From: Bog-113 sp965226755 | GTDB lineage: Bacteria; Acidobacteriota; Terriglobia; Bryobacterales; Bryobacteraceae | DNA length: 64,000 nt | Direction of reading: 5' to 3' | Assembly: GCA_965226755.1 (NCBI GenBank) | Contig: CBDDDT010000003.1 | Coordinates: 1,364,001-1,428,000, forward strand | Shown here: positions 16,869 to 25,236 of the stretch, piece by piece | How the letters are laid out: the number at the start of each line of letters is the position of its first letter | Numbering within the stretch: the stretch's first letter is position 1 | Position numbers and translations under genes: made by a program | Notes under the pieces: model-generated | What the model was told of the DNA's origin: nothing | Seen by the model: only the letters and a program-made list of their open reading frames with translations | The model's database searches: none

Positions 16869-17322
16869 AGCCATAATCGAGGGCGAAAGAGTGCTTGCCG
16901 CCTTCGATAATCACTGTCATCGCACCGGATATACCTTTTAACTCGGCTGTGCCCGATCCGGGGACGACGGTGACCGTCAACTGAGGGGCTTTCCCGTCGG
17001 CCATGATGCCGGACTGCATGAGAGCGAATGTTCCCGTTTTGCCGTTCAACTTGCCCGTGACGCGCTCAATTGCCACATAACCCGCGTTGCCAGTGGCGGG
17101 GTCTCCGGCTGAGAGCATCTCGCCTTTCCCAAGCGCTTCCAGATCGCCATGATAGGTCTTATCGAGCGAGTAGCTGGAGAGACTTGAATCCGGGGGGTGG
17201 TTGGTGGGAGCAACCTTCACTTCAAAAGTACCTTTGGCGTGGATCATGTCGATCGTCCTTTGTGATTGTCCCGGAGTAAGGCTGACTGCCATTAGCGCCA
17301 GCGCCGGGAGGGGTTTAAACAT
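16855..17322 (-). CDS. DUF3224 domain-containing protein
   Basis: A 155-residue protein with the DUF3224 core: HAKGTFEVKV, DKTYHGDLEALGKGEMLSAG, AGYVAIERVTGKLNGKTGTFALMQSG, VVPGSGTAELKGISGAM and the terminal GKHSFALDYGF. The first 20 residues (LPALALMAVSLTPGQSQ) could be a signal peptide, or translation may start at Met26 directly before the domain. The family is a lipocalin-like beta-barrel of unknown function. It is the last gene of the long minus-strand run starting at 24024, and overlaps the convergent GH-A-like gene by 14 bp. Confidence 0.82.
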   Translation of the reverse strand: MFKPLPALALMAVSLTPGQSQRTIDMIHAKGTFEVKVAPTNHPPDSSLSSYSLDKTYHGDLEALGKGEMLSAGDPATGNAGYVAIERVTGKLNGKTGTFALMQSGIMADGKAPQLTVTVVPGSGTAELKGISGAMTVIIEGGKHSFALDYGFTPQ

Positions 17323-17331
17323 GTCTTCGCC

Positions 17332-18213
17332 TCACTCTCTTCCCAGGTACCGCTTGAAAAACGCCGCCGTCTCTATCGCTAACTGCATGCGAGCCTCCGG
17401 GGTTTTGAACGTGTGGGCGTCGTTCACTTTGATGAACGTCGCGGTCACTCCCGCCGCCTGCAACTTATCGAGAAGCTCTTTCGCCTGCGAGATAGGAACA
17501 TTTTCATCCTGAGTGCCGTGCACGATCAGAAACGGCGCGTCGCCCTTTGCGACGTGGAAGACGGGAGATGCTTCGCGCCACACCTCCGGATGCTTCGCGT
17601 AGTCGGCCCCTAGAAAGTTTGCGAGAAACTGATCCCCGTCGGCGTCGCGGTCGGTAGTGAAGTCAATAGGCCCGCTAACGTCGACCACCGCCTGCACTCT
17701 GCTGGAGTACTTGGCCAGCGCCGCATCAGAGTTATCCCGCGTGTCTTCCATACCTAAGAGTGCCGCGATCTGCGCGCCGGCCGAGTGCCCGAATGCCCCG
17801 ATGCGCTCAGGATTGACGCCATACTTCGCCGCGTTGGCCCGCACCCAGCGAACCGCCCGCTGCGCATCGTCGAGTTGCGCCGGCCACCGGTTGTTCTCGC
17901 CCCCGAAAAGCCGGTAATCAATCGCAAAACCCACGAACCCCGAACGCGCCAGAAATTGGCCCATGCCGCGCATTGTGCTCTTGTCGAGGCGTGTCCATCC
18001 GCCTCCATGAATTAAAACCACGGCGGGGCGAAGCCCGGTACTTACGCCGGCCGGCTTGTAAACGTCCAAATGCAGCTCGGCGCCGCTGGCCGAGCCATAA
18101 GAAACATTCTCTTCAACGGTGACGGTTCCGGCCCCGGCCGTTTCCTGCGCCGCAACGGCTCGCGGAAATGCCGCAAGCAGCAAAGCTGTCAGCGAACAAA
18201 GAAGCTTTTTCAT
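17332..18213 (-). CDS. secreted alpha/beta hydrolase (esterase/lipase, BD-FAE-like)
   Basis: Exported hydrolase of 293 residues with a signal peptide (LLCSLTALLLAAFPRAVAAQ). It shows the oxyanion HGGGW motif, nucleophile elbow GHSAG (Ser144), acid in HGTQDENVP and catalytic His in NDAHTF. This pattern fits carbohydrate or acetyl-xylan/feruloyl esterases and related carboxylesterases. Gaps of 3 and 9 bp to its neighbours place it in the PQQ-dehydrogenase operon, so removal of an ester group from a sugar substrate is an attractive but inferred role. Confidence 0.87.
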   Translation of the reverse strand: MKKLLCSLTALLLAAFPRAVAAQETAGAGTVTVEENVSYGSASGAELHLDVYKPAGVSTGLRPAVVLIHGGGWTRLDKSTMRGMGQFLARSGFVGFAIDYRLFGGENNRWPAQLDDAQRAVRWVRANAAKYGVNPERIGAFGHSAGAQIAALLGMEDTRDNSDAALAKYSSRVQAVVDVSGPIDFTTDRDADGDQFLANFLGADYAKHPEVWREASPVFHVAKGDAPFLIVHGTQDENVPISQAKELLDKLQAAGVTATFIKVNDAHTFKTPEARMQLAIETAAFFKRYLGRE

Positions 18214-18216
18214 CGT

Positions 18217-19116
18217 CTACGCATCCGCCTTCACTCCGAAAATTCTCTCCGCATATCTCCGGCTGATCCTCAAGTCTTCGTCCAGGGGTCTTGAAACGAT
18301 TGTATTCGGACGGTACGCCAGCTCGACAACAATCAGCGGCTTAATCCCCTCATCGCGCAAGTATGCGGCAACCTTGCGGTAATCGATATCGCTGTCTTCC
18401 AGATCCTCCAGCCATAATCGATTTCTCGCGCTGCGCACGTGAATCTCTCGAAGCCTGGGTCCCACCTCTCGCAAGAACGGAACTGCGTCAAAGCCCGCTT
18501 CATACGCCCAGTCGACGTCGACGCAAATAAATACATCCCGGGGATCGGTATTTCGAAGGATATGCCGCCACTCGCGCGCGTTCTCGGTTAACTGCGGCGT
18601 ATGGTGATGGACGCGCAACTCAAACCCGTGCCGCCCCAGGATCCGCCCCATTCGGTTTAACGAATCGGCTTGCACATTCAACTCGGCATCCGTCTTCGCC
18701 GCGTCGTCGCGCTTTGGGTCGGGATTATTGACAATCGCTTTGCATCCAAATGGCGCGCAAATATTTCCGAATTCCAAAGCGGTCGCGATCGTTCGGTCCG
18801 CTTGTTGCCTCTCATGCAGTGACCCGCCGACGTAGAGAGAAGGCATGCGCAGGCCTTGCGATCGAATCAGCTCAAGGGTTCGCTCGCGGCCCTTTGCTTC
18901 GAAAAACGCTGGACTCAGCTCGACGTTTCTAAATCCGGCGGCCCGAGCCATTGCGATCACCCGCTCCATCACCTCCGCAAGAGGTCGCTTCAAAGACTCC
19001 GCATACTGCTGGAAGATATATCCTTCAACTGCCATGGCGGATTCCCGCGCCGTAGCGGAACACACACCGGTACCCGTTGCCGCGGCTGCCGCAAAGAAAA
19101 GCTCACGCCTGGTCAT
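18217..19116 (-). CDS. sugar phosphate isomerase/epimerase family TIM barrel, Tat-type signal
   Basis: A 299-residue AP-endonuclease-2-like barrel. The N-terminus (TRRELFFAAAAATG) is a twin-arginine-like signal, so the protein may act in the periplasm. Metal-site signatures are visible: NVELSPAFFEAKG, ELRVHHHTPQ, DVDWAYEAG, IREIHVRSARN, VVELAYRP. It sits 12 bp after the PQQ dehydrogenase gene and 3 bp before the esterase. It is one of three such isomerase-like genes in the same run; substrate unknown. Confidence 0.85.
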   Translation of the reverse strand: MTRRELFFAAAAATGTGVCSATARESAMAVEGYIFQQYAESLKRPLAEVMERVIAMARAAGFRNVELSPAFFEAKGRERTLELIRSQGLRMPSLYVGGSLHERQQADRTIATALEFGNICAPFGCKAIVNNPDPKRDDAAKTDAELNVQADSLNRMGRILGRHGFELRVHHHTPQLTENAREWRHILRNTDPRDVFICVDVDWAYEAGFDAVPFLREVGPRLREIHVRSARNRLWLEDLEDSDIDYRKVAAYLRDEGIKPLIVVELAYRPNTIVSRPLDEDLRISRRYAERIFGVKADA

Positions 19117-19128
19117 TACGCGAAGTTC

Positions 19129-20712
19129 CTACTTGCCTCTCAGCACTTTCTCCGGCAGCGCGAACGAATACACCACCCCATGCGCGCCAAAGACCACATA
19201 CTGCCGTCCGTCTAACTCGTAACTAATCGGCGGTCCCTCTGCCTGACCGCCCAAAGCGGCGTGCCAAAGTGTTTCGCCTGACAATGCTTCCAGCGCCAAC
19301 ACATTTCCGTGCACGTCTCCCGTGAATACGACCCCGCCTGCCGTACTCAGAACCCCGGCCCAATCCCATCCGGGACCCAATTCGTGCTTCCAACGAACCG
19401 CGCCCGTCCGATAGTCGATGGCCTTCAAATAACACCGCGACCAAACCGTCAGATCCCGGCCGCCAAACCCTTCCGGCTTGCCGGTTGAGAACGCATAATA
19501 CAAGCTAAATGACTTATGTGTATCGACGAACAGCAAGCCGTTGTCGGGATCGAAACTGGGCGCCATCCAGTTCGTAGCCCCAATCGCATCTGGCTCCACT
19601 AGGGTGCCCGCGGCCGAAGGATATTTATCTTTCCTGCCGATCGGTCGTCCTTCCTCATCCACCCCGGAACTCCAGTTGGTGTCCTCATACATTTTGGAAA
19701 GGAGTGCTTTTCCAGTCACTCGGTCCAGTACAAAGAAATAACCGTTCCGCGAAGCCTGCAGCAAAAGCTTCCTCGGCTTGCCCGCGAAATCCCCGTCTAC
19801 GATCACCGGAGTTTGCACCGCATCCCAATCATGGACGTCATGTGGCGATGGCTGAAAGTGCCAGACGAGCTCTCCCTTGTCCGGATTCAACGCCACAATG
19901 GTGCAGGTATAGAGGTTGTCTCCTGGGCGGCTCGAACCATCCAGTACGGGGTTCGGATTTGCGGTGCCCCAATAAAGAAGATTCAGTTCGGGATCATAGG
20001 TCCCCGTCACCCACGTCATCCCGCCGCCATGCTGCATGGCGTCGCTATTCGCCGGCCAAGTATTGGCCCCCGAAGTTCCGGGCTTTGGAAGCGAGTCCCA
20101 ACGCCATTGGCGCTTTCCGGTATCCGGGTCATAGGAATCGATGAAGCCGTGAAGATCGTTAAAATCCCCGGACACTCCCACGATCACGTGATTCCGGATG
20201 ATCAACGGCGCCATCGTAGTCCAGTAACCGAGCTTTACGTCGGCAAGTTCAACGTTCCAGCCAACTTCCCCCGTTCGCGCGTCCAGCGACAACAGATGCG
20301 CGTCCGGCGTCTCGAAGAACAACTTGTTGCCGTACATCCCAAGCCCGCGCTGCCCTATATGTAAACCTTCGTTCGCGTGGTAGTGATAATGCCAGTTCTG
20401 CTGACCCGAGCGCGCGTCGATGGACCAGATATCATCCGGCTCCGTAAAGTAAAGCGTCCCGTTGACCAGCAGCGGCGTCGACTTCAAACCCGGCCCTGTA
20501 TTCACATCCGTCTGGAACGCCCACGCCATCGCGAGATACCCGACGTTTTCCCGGTTTATCTGGTTAAGCGAACTGAAGCGCCTGCCCGAATAGTCGCCGT
20601 TATAACTGGGCCAGCTATCGTTCGCGGGATGCGCGATAGCCGCCGGATCAAGCCCCTGCGCCATCAGCGCTGAACAGAAAAGAAGGCAAGAAGCCCAACC
20701 AGATCGCGTCAC
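19129..20712 (-). CDS. PQQ-dependent quinoprotein dehydrogenase
   Basis: Periplasmic eight-bladed beta-propeller alcohol/sugar dehydrogenase of 527 residues with a signal peptide (CLLFCSALMAQG). Characteristic tryptophan-docking segments are visible: NGDYSGRRFSSLNQINRENV, STPLLVNGTLYFTEPDD, GELVWHFQPSPHDVHDWD, GGVVFTGDVHGNVLALEALSGETLWHA. It begins at a GTG that overlaps the cytochrome c stop (GTGA), so electron transfer from PQQ to that cytochrome is likely. It lacks a fused haem domain, consistent with the separate partner. Substrate unknown; a polyol or sugar is inferred from the neighbours. Confidence 0.92.
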   Translation of the reverse strand: MTRSGWASCLLFCSALMAQGLDPAAIAHPANDSWPSYNGDYSGRRFSSLNQINRENVGYLAMAWAFQTDVNTGPGLKSTPLLVNGTLYFTEPDDIWSIDARSGQQNWHYHYHANEGLHIGQRGLGMYGNKLFFETPDAHLLSLDARTGEVGWNVELADVKLGYWTTMAPLIIRNHVIVGVSGDFNDLHGFIDSYDPDTGKRQWRWDSLPKPGTSGANTWPANSDAMQHGGGMTWVTGTYDPELNLLYWGTANPNPVLDGSSRPGDNLYTCTIVALNPDKGELVWHFQPSPHDVHDWDAVQTPVIVDGDFAGKPRKLLLQASRNGYFFVLDRVTGKALLSKMYEDTNWSSGVDEEGRPIGRKDKYPSAAGTLVEPDAIGATNWMAPSFDPDNGLLFVDTHKSFSLYYAFSTGKPEGFGGRDLTVWSRCYLKAIDYRTGAVRWKHELGPGWDWAGVLSTAGGVVFTGDVHGNVLALEALSGETLWHAALGGQAEGPPISYELDGRQYVVFGAHGVVYSFALPEKVLRGK

Positions 20713-21473
20713 TTCAGCGTCTCCAGGTAAGCAAAAAGATCGTGAATATTCTTATCGGAATACTTCTCGAGGAGCTTTTCGTGCGCCGCCAGCGGATCCG
20801 TAATTTCGACAGTCACATCCTGGCGTCGCCACGTATGAACCCAGCGCTCCGAATCGCGAAGAGTAATTACGAACTCGTCCGAGTAAACCTCTTCACCTTG
20901 AAAGCCCTTGCCCGAGGCGTCGCGCACGGCCAGTGTCCGTTTAGCGCCGGAAGGAAACACGATTCGTGTCTGCAGATCGAAGGGCTTGTACTTGGCGGCA
21001 AGGTGCGACAAATCGCCCGTCACGCTATGGCACTGAACACAGTTGACGGCGAAATAGGCTTGTCCCTGCTCCGCGTTTCCCACCAACAACTTGTCGACGG
21101 GATAATCCAATGGGAGATGTTGCGCCACGGATGCCGCGCCTTTCGCTTCCGCATGCAGAAACCCGGCGATATTCCTGATTTCTAAGTCGGAAAGTTGAAA
21201 CGCCGGCATCCCCTTATCGGGACGGCCATTGCGCACCACCGGACCGATCAGGTCTCCGCCTTCGTCGTGACTCACCAGGGTCGAGCGGATCAGATCCGGG
21301 CCGCTCGCGCCGCCCCTGCCGTCCAACCCGTGGCAGAACCCGCATGTTTGTTGAAATTGGGCCTTCCCCGGCGCAGCCGGCTGTGTCTGCTGCTCGCGAA
21401 CATCATCCGGGTCTTGCCCCCAAAGGGGCGTCGAAATGAGAATCGTCGCCAGTGTCAGGAGGATTGTGCGCAT
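20709..21473 (-). CDS. periplasmic di-haem c-type cytochrome
   Basis: A 254-residue exported electron carrier. From ATG 21473 it has a signal peptide (TILLTLATILISTPLWG) and two haem-binding motifs, CGFCH (residues 44-48) and CVQCH (about 142), with Met ligands possible in the PDKGMPAFQLSD segment. An upstream in-frame Met (21521) lies inside the preceding gene and would place the signal peptide internally, so it is rejected. The start overlaps the isomerase gene by 19 bp. It is the likely electron acceptor of the PQQ dehydrogenase. Confidence 0.9.
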   Translation of the reverse strand: MRTILLTLATILISTPLWGQDPDDVREQQTQPAAPGKAQFQQTCGFCHGLDGRGGASGPDLIRSTLVSHDEGGDLIGPVVRNGRPDKGMPAFQLSDLEIRNIAGFLHAEAKGAASVAQHLPLDYPVDKLLVGNAEQGQAYFAVNCVQCHSVTGDLSHLAAKYKPFDLQTRIVFPSGAKRTLAVRDASGKGFQGEEVYSDEFVITLRDSERWVHTWRRQDVTVEITDPLAAHEKLLEKYSDKNIHDLFAYLETLK

Positions 21474-22324
21474 GCGAAACACTGTTGGGCAATTTCCGCT
21501 AGAACCATCGACTGCTGCCATCGATCGCTCTCTTCCATACCGTTAAACGTCCTCGCGTAAAAGATGTCCGGCCCAAGCAACTCGGGCGCAAAACAAATAA
21601 ACTTCAATTCTGAATTCGCCGATCGCGCGCGCTCTTCCGCGAGGAAACCGCGAAACGCCGCCGTCCAGAGCTTCCGGAAATGCCCGACGTACACCGGCGC
21701 TTCGTCCGCGCCCGCGTCAATCGCAACCTGAATGCAGCCGGGACTTGCAATCCGTCCGTGCAGAAATCGAACGCGCTCGAGCACCGGCCGAATGAACGCG
21801 AACTTCTCTTCGAAGTTCCCGTAGACCATCTCCTGGCCCGTATACCAATGCGAGAAATCTCCGTTGAAACGCATCTCCGGGAAGCGGCTTATGAATTGAA
21901 CCGTGCGCCACATATCCTGGCAGATGGTTGCCCGGTGCGTCTCGATATAGAGCGGGACACGCCAGCGTTCGGAGGCGTTCAGAATTCCTTCAATAAGCCG
22001 GCAGGCTGCGTCGTCATCCTCCAGTCCCCAACCCGCGTGCACCGTCGCGCATTCATAATCGTCGCCGGCGATTCGCTCGGCCAGGCGCTCGGCTTCAGCG
22101 GGATTGTTGACGCGTCCGCTCGCCGCCATTCCCATATCAAGCGCGCGGCAGCAGTGGAGTTCCGCGGGCGTGCCGTTCTCCGCAAACTGCACGCCCCGAA
22201 AGCCAGCCGCCTTCAGACTCGCCATGCGTTGGTCAAAAGTTCCCCGCGGACCTGAAGTCCATGACGGAAGCGAATCGAGCGCCATCATGTTCATGTAGAG
22301 CCGTAGCTCCGGTTCACCGCTCAT
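21455..22324 (-). CDS. sugar phosphate isomerase/epimerase family protein
   Basis: A 289-residue TIM-barrel protein without signal peptide, unlike the paralogue at 18217. Family segments include LKAAGFRGVQFAENGTP, YECATVHAGWG, LYIETHRATICQD, MRFNGDFSHWYTG and RVRFLHGRI. The metal-binding acids E (IETHRA) and D (NGDFSHW) and H (VHAGW) are in place. It starts four bases inside the end of the dioxygenase gene (ATGA) and overlaps the cytochrome gene, indicating tight co-expression. Specific substrate not identifiable. Confidence 0.82.
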   Translation of the reverse strand: MSGEPELRLYMNMMALDSLPSWTSGPRGTFDQRMASLKAAGFRGVQFAENGTPAELHCCRALDMGMAASGRVNNPAEAERLAERIAGDDYECATVHAGWGLEDDDAACRLIEGILNASERWRVPLYIETHRATICQDMWRTVQFISRFPEMRFNGDFSHWYTGQEMVYGNFEEKFAFIRPVLERVRFLHGRIASPGCIQVAIDAGADEAPVYVGHFRKLWTAAFRGFLAEERARSANSELKFICFAPELLGPDIFYARTFNGMEESDRWQQSMVLAEIAQQCFACAQSS

Positions 22325-23184
22325 GAAACGACGGGAGCGGCTTCTGTCTTCGCAAGGCTGCGGGCGCTTTCATCTTTGCTGTCGTCCAGCCATGCGACAT
22401 CCGAGTTGGAATCGCTGAAACGCCGCGCTCCCGCCTCTAGTATCGCCGCGTCCGGGGCCTTGTGCAGAGGCGTGTATCGGGGATGATGCGCGTCCTTGTA
22501 TGGATCGTTGCTGGCGGCGTTGTAGCAGCAGATCATCGCCCAACGCGGATGCTCCGAGCGGTTCTGGTCGGACCGGTGCAAAAGATTCGAGTGGAAGAAG
22601 AGAACGTCGCCCGGTTCCATCTCGACATGAACCAGTTCCAGCCGCTTTTCTGCTTCATGCACCCGCTCCATGTCCGCGCCGGCTTGATCGCCCGTCAGCA
22701 CGTGCTCGATGCGGCCCATGTGATGCGACCCCTTCAGCACCTGCATGCAGCCGTTCTCCCGCGTGGCGCGATCGACGGCGATAAACGCGCTGGTCAGGTT
22801 CGGAAACAGAACGCCGTTCTGATACCAATACCCGTAATCCTGATGCCACGCCCATGCGCCGCCCACCTTCGCGTCCTTCATGATCATCTTCGAGTGGTAG
22901 TGATAAACCTCGCCGCCCAACAGAAGCTCGGCGGAATTCACCATCGTCTCGCAGCGCGCAAACATCCCGTAGATCGTGTCGCCTGGATGGTTCCAAAGCG
23001 AAAGACGCACCGTCCCGCCTTCGCCGTCGCCGCGACCGAACGCGTGTTGGTCCAGAGAACGATCCTCCTTGGCGGCCCGACGGAGTAAATCGATCTCCGT
23101 CGCGTCGAACATTTTTCGCGCGACATAAAAGCCGTCTCGTTCATATTCGCTGAGAACGGATTTTGCCAGCTGACCGGTTGCCAT
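22321..23184 (-). CDS. phytanoyl-CoA dioxygenase (PhyH) family Fe(II)/2-oxoglutarate oxygenase
   Basis: Non-haem iron oxygenase of 287 residues. The iron triad is visible: His and Asp in AWHQDYGYW (HxD) and the distal His in FFHSNLLHRSDQNRS, which also has the Arg that binds 2-oxoglutarate. The N-terminal part (YERDGFYVARKMFD) and ENGCMQVLKGSHHMG are typical of PhyH. It sits between two isomerase genes (18-bp gap, 4-bp overlap). In such clusters it would hydroxylate or demethylate a sugar-like or other small substrate; that part is inference. Confidence 0.9.
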   Translation of the reverse strand: MATGQLAKSVLSEYERDGFYVARKMFDATEIDLLRRAAKEDRSLDQHAFGRGDGEGGTVRLSLWNHPGDTIYGMFARCETMVNSAELLLGGEVYHYHSKMIMKDAKVGGAWAWHQDYGYWYQNGVLFPNLTSAFIAVDRATRENGCMQVLKGSHHMGRIEHVLTGDQAGADMERVHEAEKRLELVHVEMEPGDVLFFHSNLLHRSDQNRSEHPRWAMICCYNAASNDPYKDAHHPRYTPLHKAPDAAILEAGARRFSDSNSDVAWLDDSKDESARSLAKTEAAPVVS

Positions 23185-23202
23185 AAGATTCGTCTCTTCC
23201 TT

Positions 23203-24024
23203 CTAGGATCGGATTTTCAAGTCGCTCATGAGGCGACTCGTCGAGGTATAAGCTTCGCGAACCCAGTCCACGATCCTCGCGGGTTCCGGCGAGTATTCGA
23301 GCTCAATGCTCACGCTGCCGTCGAATCCAGCCGAGGCAAGCGCTTGCAGATAAGGCGGAAAGTTCACCACGCCGCGGCCGGGCGGCAGATCGCCATGCTT
23401 CCGGCCGTCGCAATCGGACAAGTGCACGTGTCCGATACGCCCCGCCAGTTCCGCGATTCTCTCCGGAGCGTCATGGGCCAAAGCCAAGTGCGAAACATCG
23501 ACGTTGGCTTTCACCGCCGCCGTGCCGACATCCGCCAGAAAGCGGCTCATCCGCGCGATGTTGTTCACGATCGAAAGCTCGAACGGCTCAATTTCCACCG
23601 CCACCTCCAGCCCCAACGCAGCCGCGTATTCGCCTAACTCCCAAGTGCCTTCCACCGCCCACCGCCATTGATCGGAGGGCGTGATCACCTCGCGGTTCCA
23701 GATGTATTCGCCCACCACAAGAAGCATGTTTCGTCCGCGGAGTTCATACGCGAAATCCAGATAACGTTTCGCGCGCTCAATGTGAAAACGCCTTACCGGC
23801 GCATTGAAATCGGCAATGCCCAGCGCGCAGCACACAGTCGAAACGACAGGCAGTTCCGCCGACCCGCATCGTTCCCGAATGGTCCGGCGCTCCGCCGGCG
23901 TAATCTCCAGCGGATCAGCGAAAATATCGATGGTGTCGAACCCGATTTCCTTTGTGAGCTCGATGCCCTGCGCGGTGTCGACTGAGGTTCCAAGCCACGC
24001 GGAATTAATCAACCCAAGTCTCAT
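23203..24024 (-). CDS. sugar phosphate isomerase/epimerase family protein
   Basis: The third isomerase-like TIM barrel of the cluster, 273 residues, and the first gene of the minus-strand run. Segments GFDTIDIFADPLE, VVSTVCCALG, EVAVEIEPFELS, VKANVDVSHLALA, GRIGHVHLSDCDGRKHGDL and GSVSIELEY carry the E/D/H/E metal ligands of the family. It resembles inosose dehydratase/hydroxypyruvate isomerase relatives most. It diverges from the Gfo/Idh/MocA gene across an 89-bp gap with a palindromic element. Confidence 0.87.
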   Translation of the reverse strand: MRLGLINSAWLGTSVDTAQGIELTKEIGFDTIDIFADPLEITPAERRTIRERCGSAELPVVSTVCCALGIADFNAPVRRFHIERAKRYLDFAYELRGRNMLLVVGEYIWNREVITPSDQWRWAVEGTWELGEYAAALGLEVAVEIEPFELSIVNNIARMSRFLADVGTAAVKANVDVSHLALAHDAPERIAELAGRIGHVHLSDCDGRKHGDLPPGRGVVNFPPYLQALASAGFDGSVSIELEYSPEPARIVDWVREAYTSTSRLMSDLKIRS

Positions 24025-24057
24025 TCCCGTCTTTTCCCGGCGACCAAAAACCCTATC

Positions 24058-24075
24058 ATATCGTTGCGCTGATAT
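24058..24075. promoter_or_regulatory. candidate operator in divergent intergenic region
   Basis: ATATC (24058-24062) and GATAT (24071-24075) form perfect 5-bp arms around GTTGCGCT, in the 89-bp gap between the divergent isomerase run and the Gfo/Idh/MocA gene. It could bind a dimeric regulator shared by both transcripts. The arms are short, so this is weak evidence. Confidence 0.35.
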
Positions 24076-24113
24076 CGTGTACGTTTAGTGCAAACTTCAT
24101 TCCGGGGTGTGCG

Positions 24114-25220
24114 TTGGATCTGAACCTCGATTTCAATCAATCCGCTCCTCTGCCGAAGCGCATGGACCTCGGCATCGGCGCCGTGGGGGCGGGCTTCATC
24201 ATGCGCGATATTCAATTGAAAGCCTATGCTCGCGCCGGCTTCAAAGTAATGGGAATCACTTCCCGTACCATCGCGACCGCCCGGGAAGTCGCGAGCCTCT
24301 ATGCGATCCCCAAACTGTTCGAAACCCTGGCGGACATGCTGAAAGATCCGGAGATCGAAATCCTGGACTTAGCCGTTCCTCCGCACCTTCAGCTCGGCAT
24401 CGTCCGTCAGGCAGTCGAACAGGGCGCGCACCTCAAGGGCATACTGGCTCAGAAGCCCCTCGCCATAAACTACGATCAGGCGGCGGCTCTGGTCGAGCTC
24501 TGCCGCAGTCGTGGTTTGCCGCTGCTGGTCAACCAGAACATGCGCTACGACCAGTCGATTCGTGCATTGAAGACGATTCTTCATCGCGGTTACCTGGGAA
24601 ACCCTGTTCTCGCCACCATCGAAATGCGTGCCGTGCCCCACTGGCAGTCATGGCTGCACGACTATCAACGTCTGACGCTGCTCAACATGAGCGTGCATCA
24701 TATCGACGCATTTCGCTTTCTGTTCGGCGACCCCGAAGCCATATTTGTCAGCGCCCGAAAAGATCCCCGCACGACCTTCGCTCATGCGGACGGGATCTGC
24801 TTGTACATCCTCGAATATGAAAACGGTTTCCGCGCGTCCGCGTGGGACGACGTTTGGACCGGCCCGCGCACGGCTCAGGACGACCTGCAACCGTTCATCA
24901 AGTGGCGCGTGGAAGGCGACCTCGGCTTGGCCGAAGGAACCATTGGCTGGCCCCGCTATCCGAACCACACGCCGAGTACAATGACATTCACCACCACAAG
25001 ACAACCGAATGTCTGGATCACGCCGCATTGGAGCGAAGCCTGGTTTCCTGACGCTTTTTGCGGGCCGATGGGCGAACTTATGGACCTCATCGATTCCGGC
25101 GCCGATCCCGTCGCGAACGCGGTCGAAAACTTGAAGACCATGGCCGTCATCGAAGCGGGCTACCGTTCGCTGCGCGAGCGCCGCTCTGTACCGATCTCTG
25201 AAATTCCTCAGATCGCTTAG
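24114..25220 (+). CDS. Gfo/Idh/MocA family NAD(P)-dependent oxidoreductase
   Basis: A 368-residue dehydrogenase acting on sugars, inositols or their keto forms. The N-terminal Rossmann fold begins at LGIGAVGAGFIMRDI; the C-terminal alpha/beta domain includes NMSVHHIDAFRFLFG with the catalytic-region HH-D. The family EKP motif is QKPLA here, with Gln in place of Glu. TTG 24114 gives 16 residues before the fold; ATG 24162 is an alternative. Divergent from the PQQ/isomerase run and 16 bp before the ThuA-like gene. Confidence 0.88.
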   Translation: MDLNLDFNQSAPLPKRMDLGIGAVGAGFIMRDIQLKAYARAGFKVMGITSRTIATAREVASLYAIPKLFETLADMLKDPEIEILDLAVPPHLQLGIVRQAVEQGAHLKGILAQKPLAINYDQAAALVELCRSRGLPLLVNQNMRYDQSIRALKTILHRGYLGNPVLATIEMRAVPHWQSWLHDYQRLTLLNMSVHHIDAFRFLFGDPEAIFVSARKDPRTTFAHADGICLYILEYENGFRASAWDDVWTGPRTAQDDLQPFIKWRVEGDLGLAEGTIGWPRYPNHTPSTMTFTTTRQPNVWITPHWSEAWFPDAFCGPMGELMDLIDSGADPVANAVENLKTMAVIEAGYRSLRERRSVPISEIPQIA

Positions 25221-25236
25221 GATTTATCGAAGAAAT

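Noticed and set aside
24107..24820. 237-codon ORF in another frame of the Gfo/Idh/MocA gene
   Set aside because: The overlapping frame at 24114 has the Rossmann and catalytic motifs; this one is a shadow rich in Arg and Ser.
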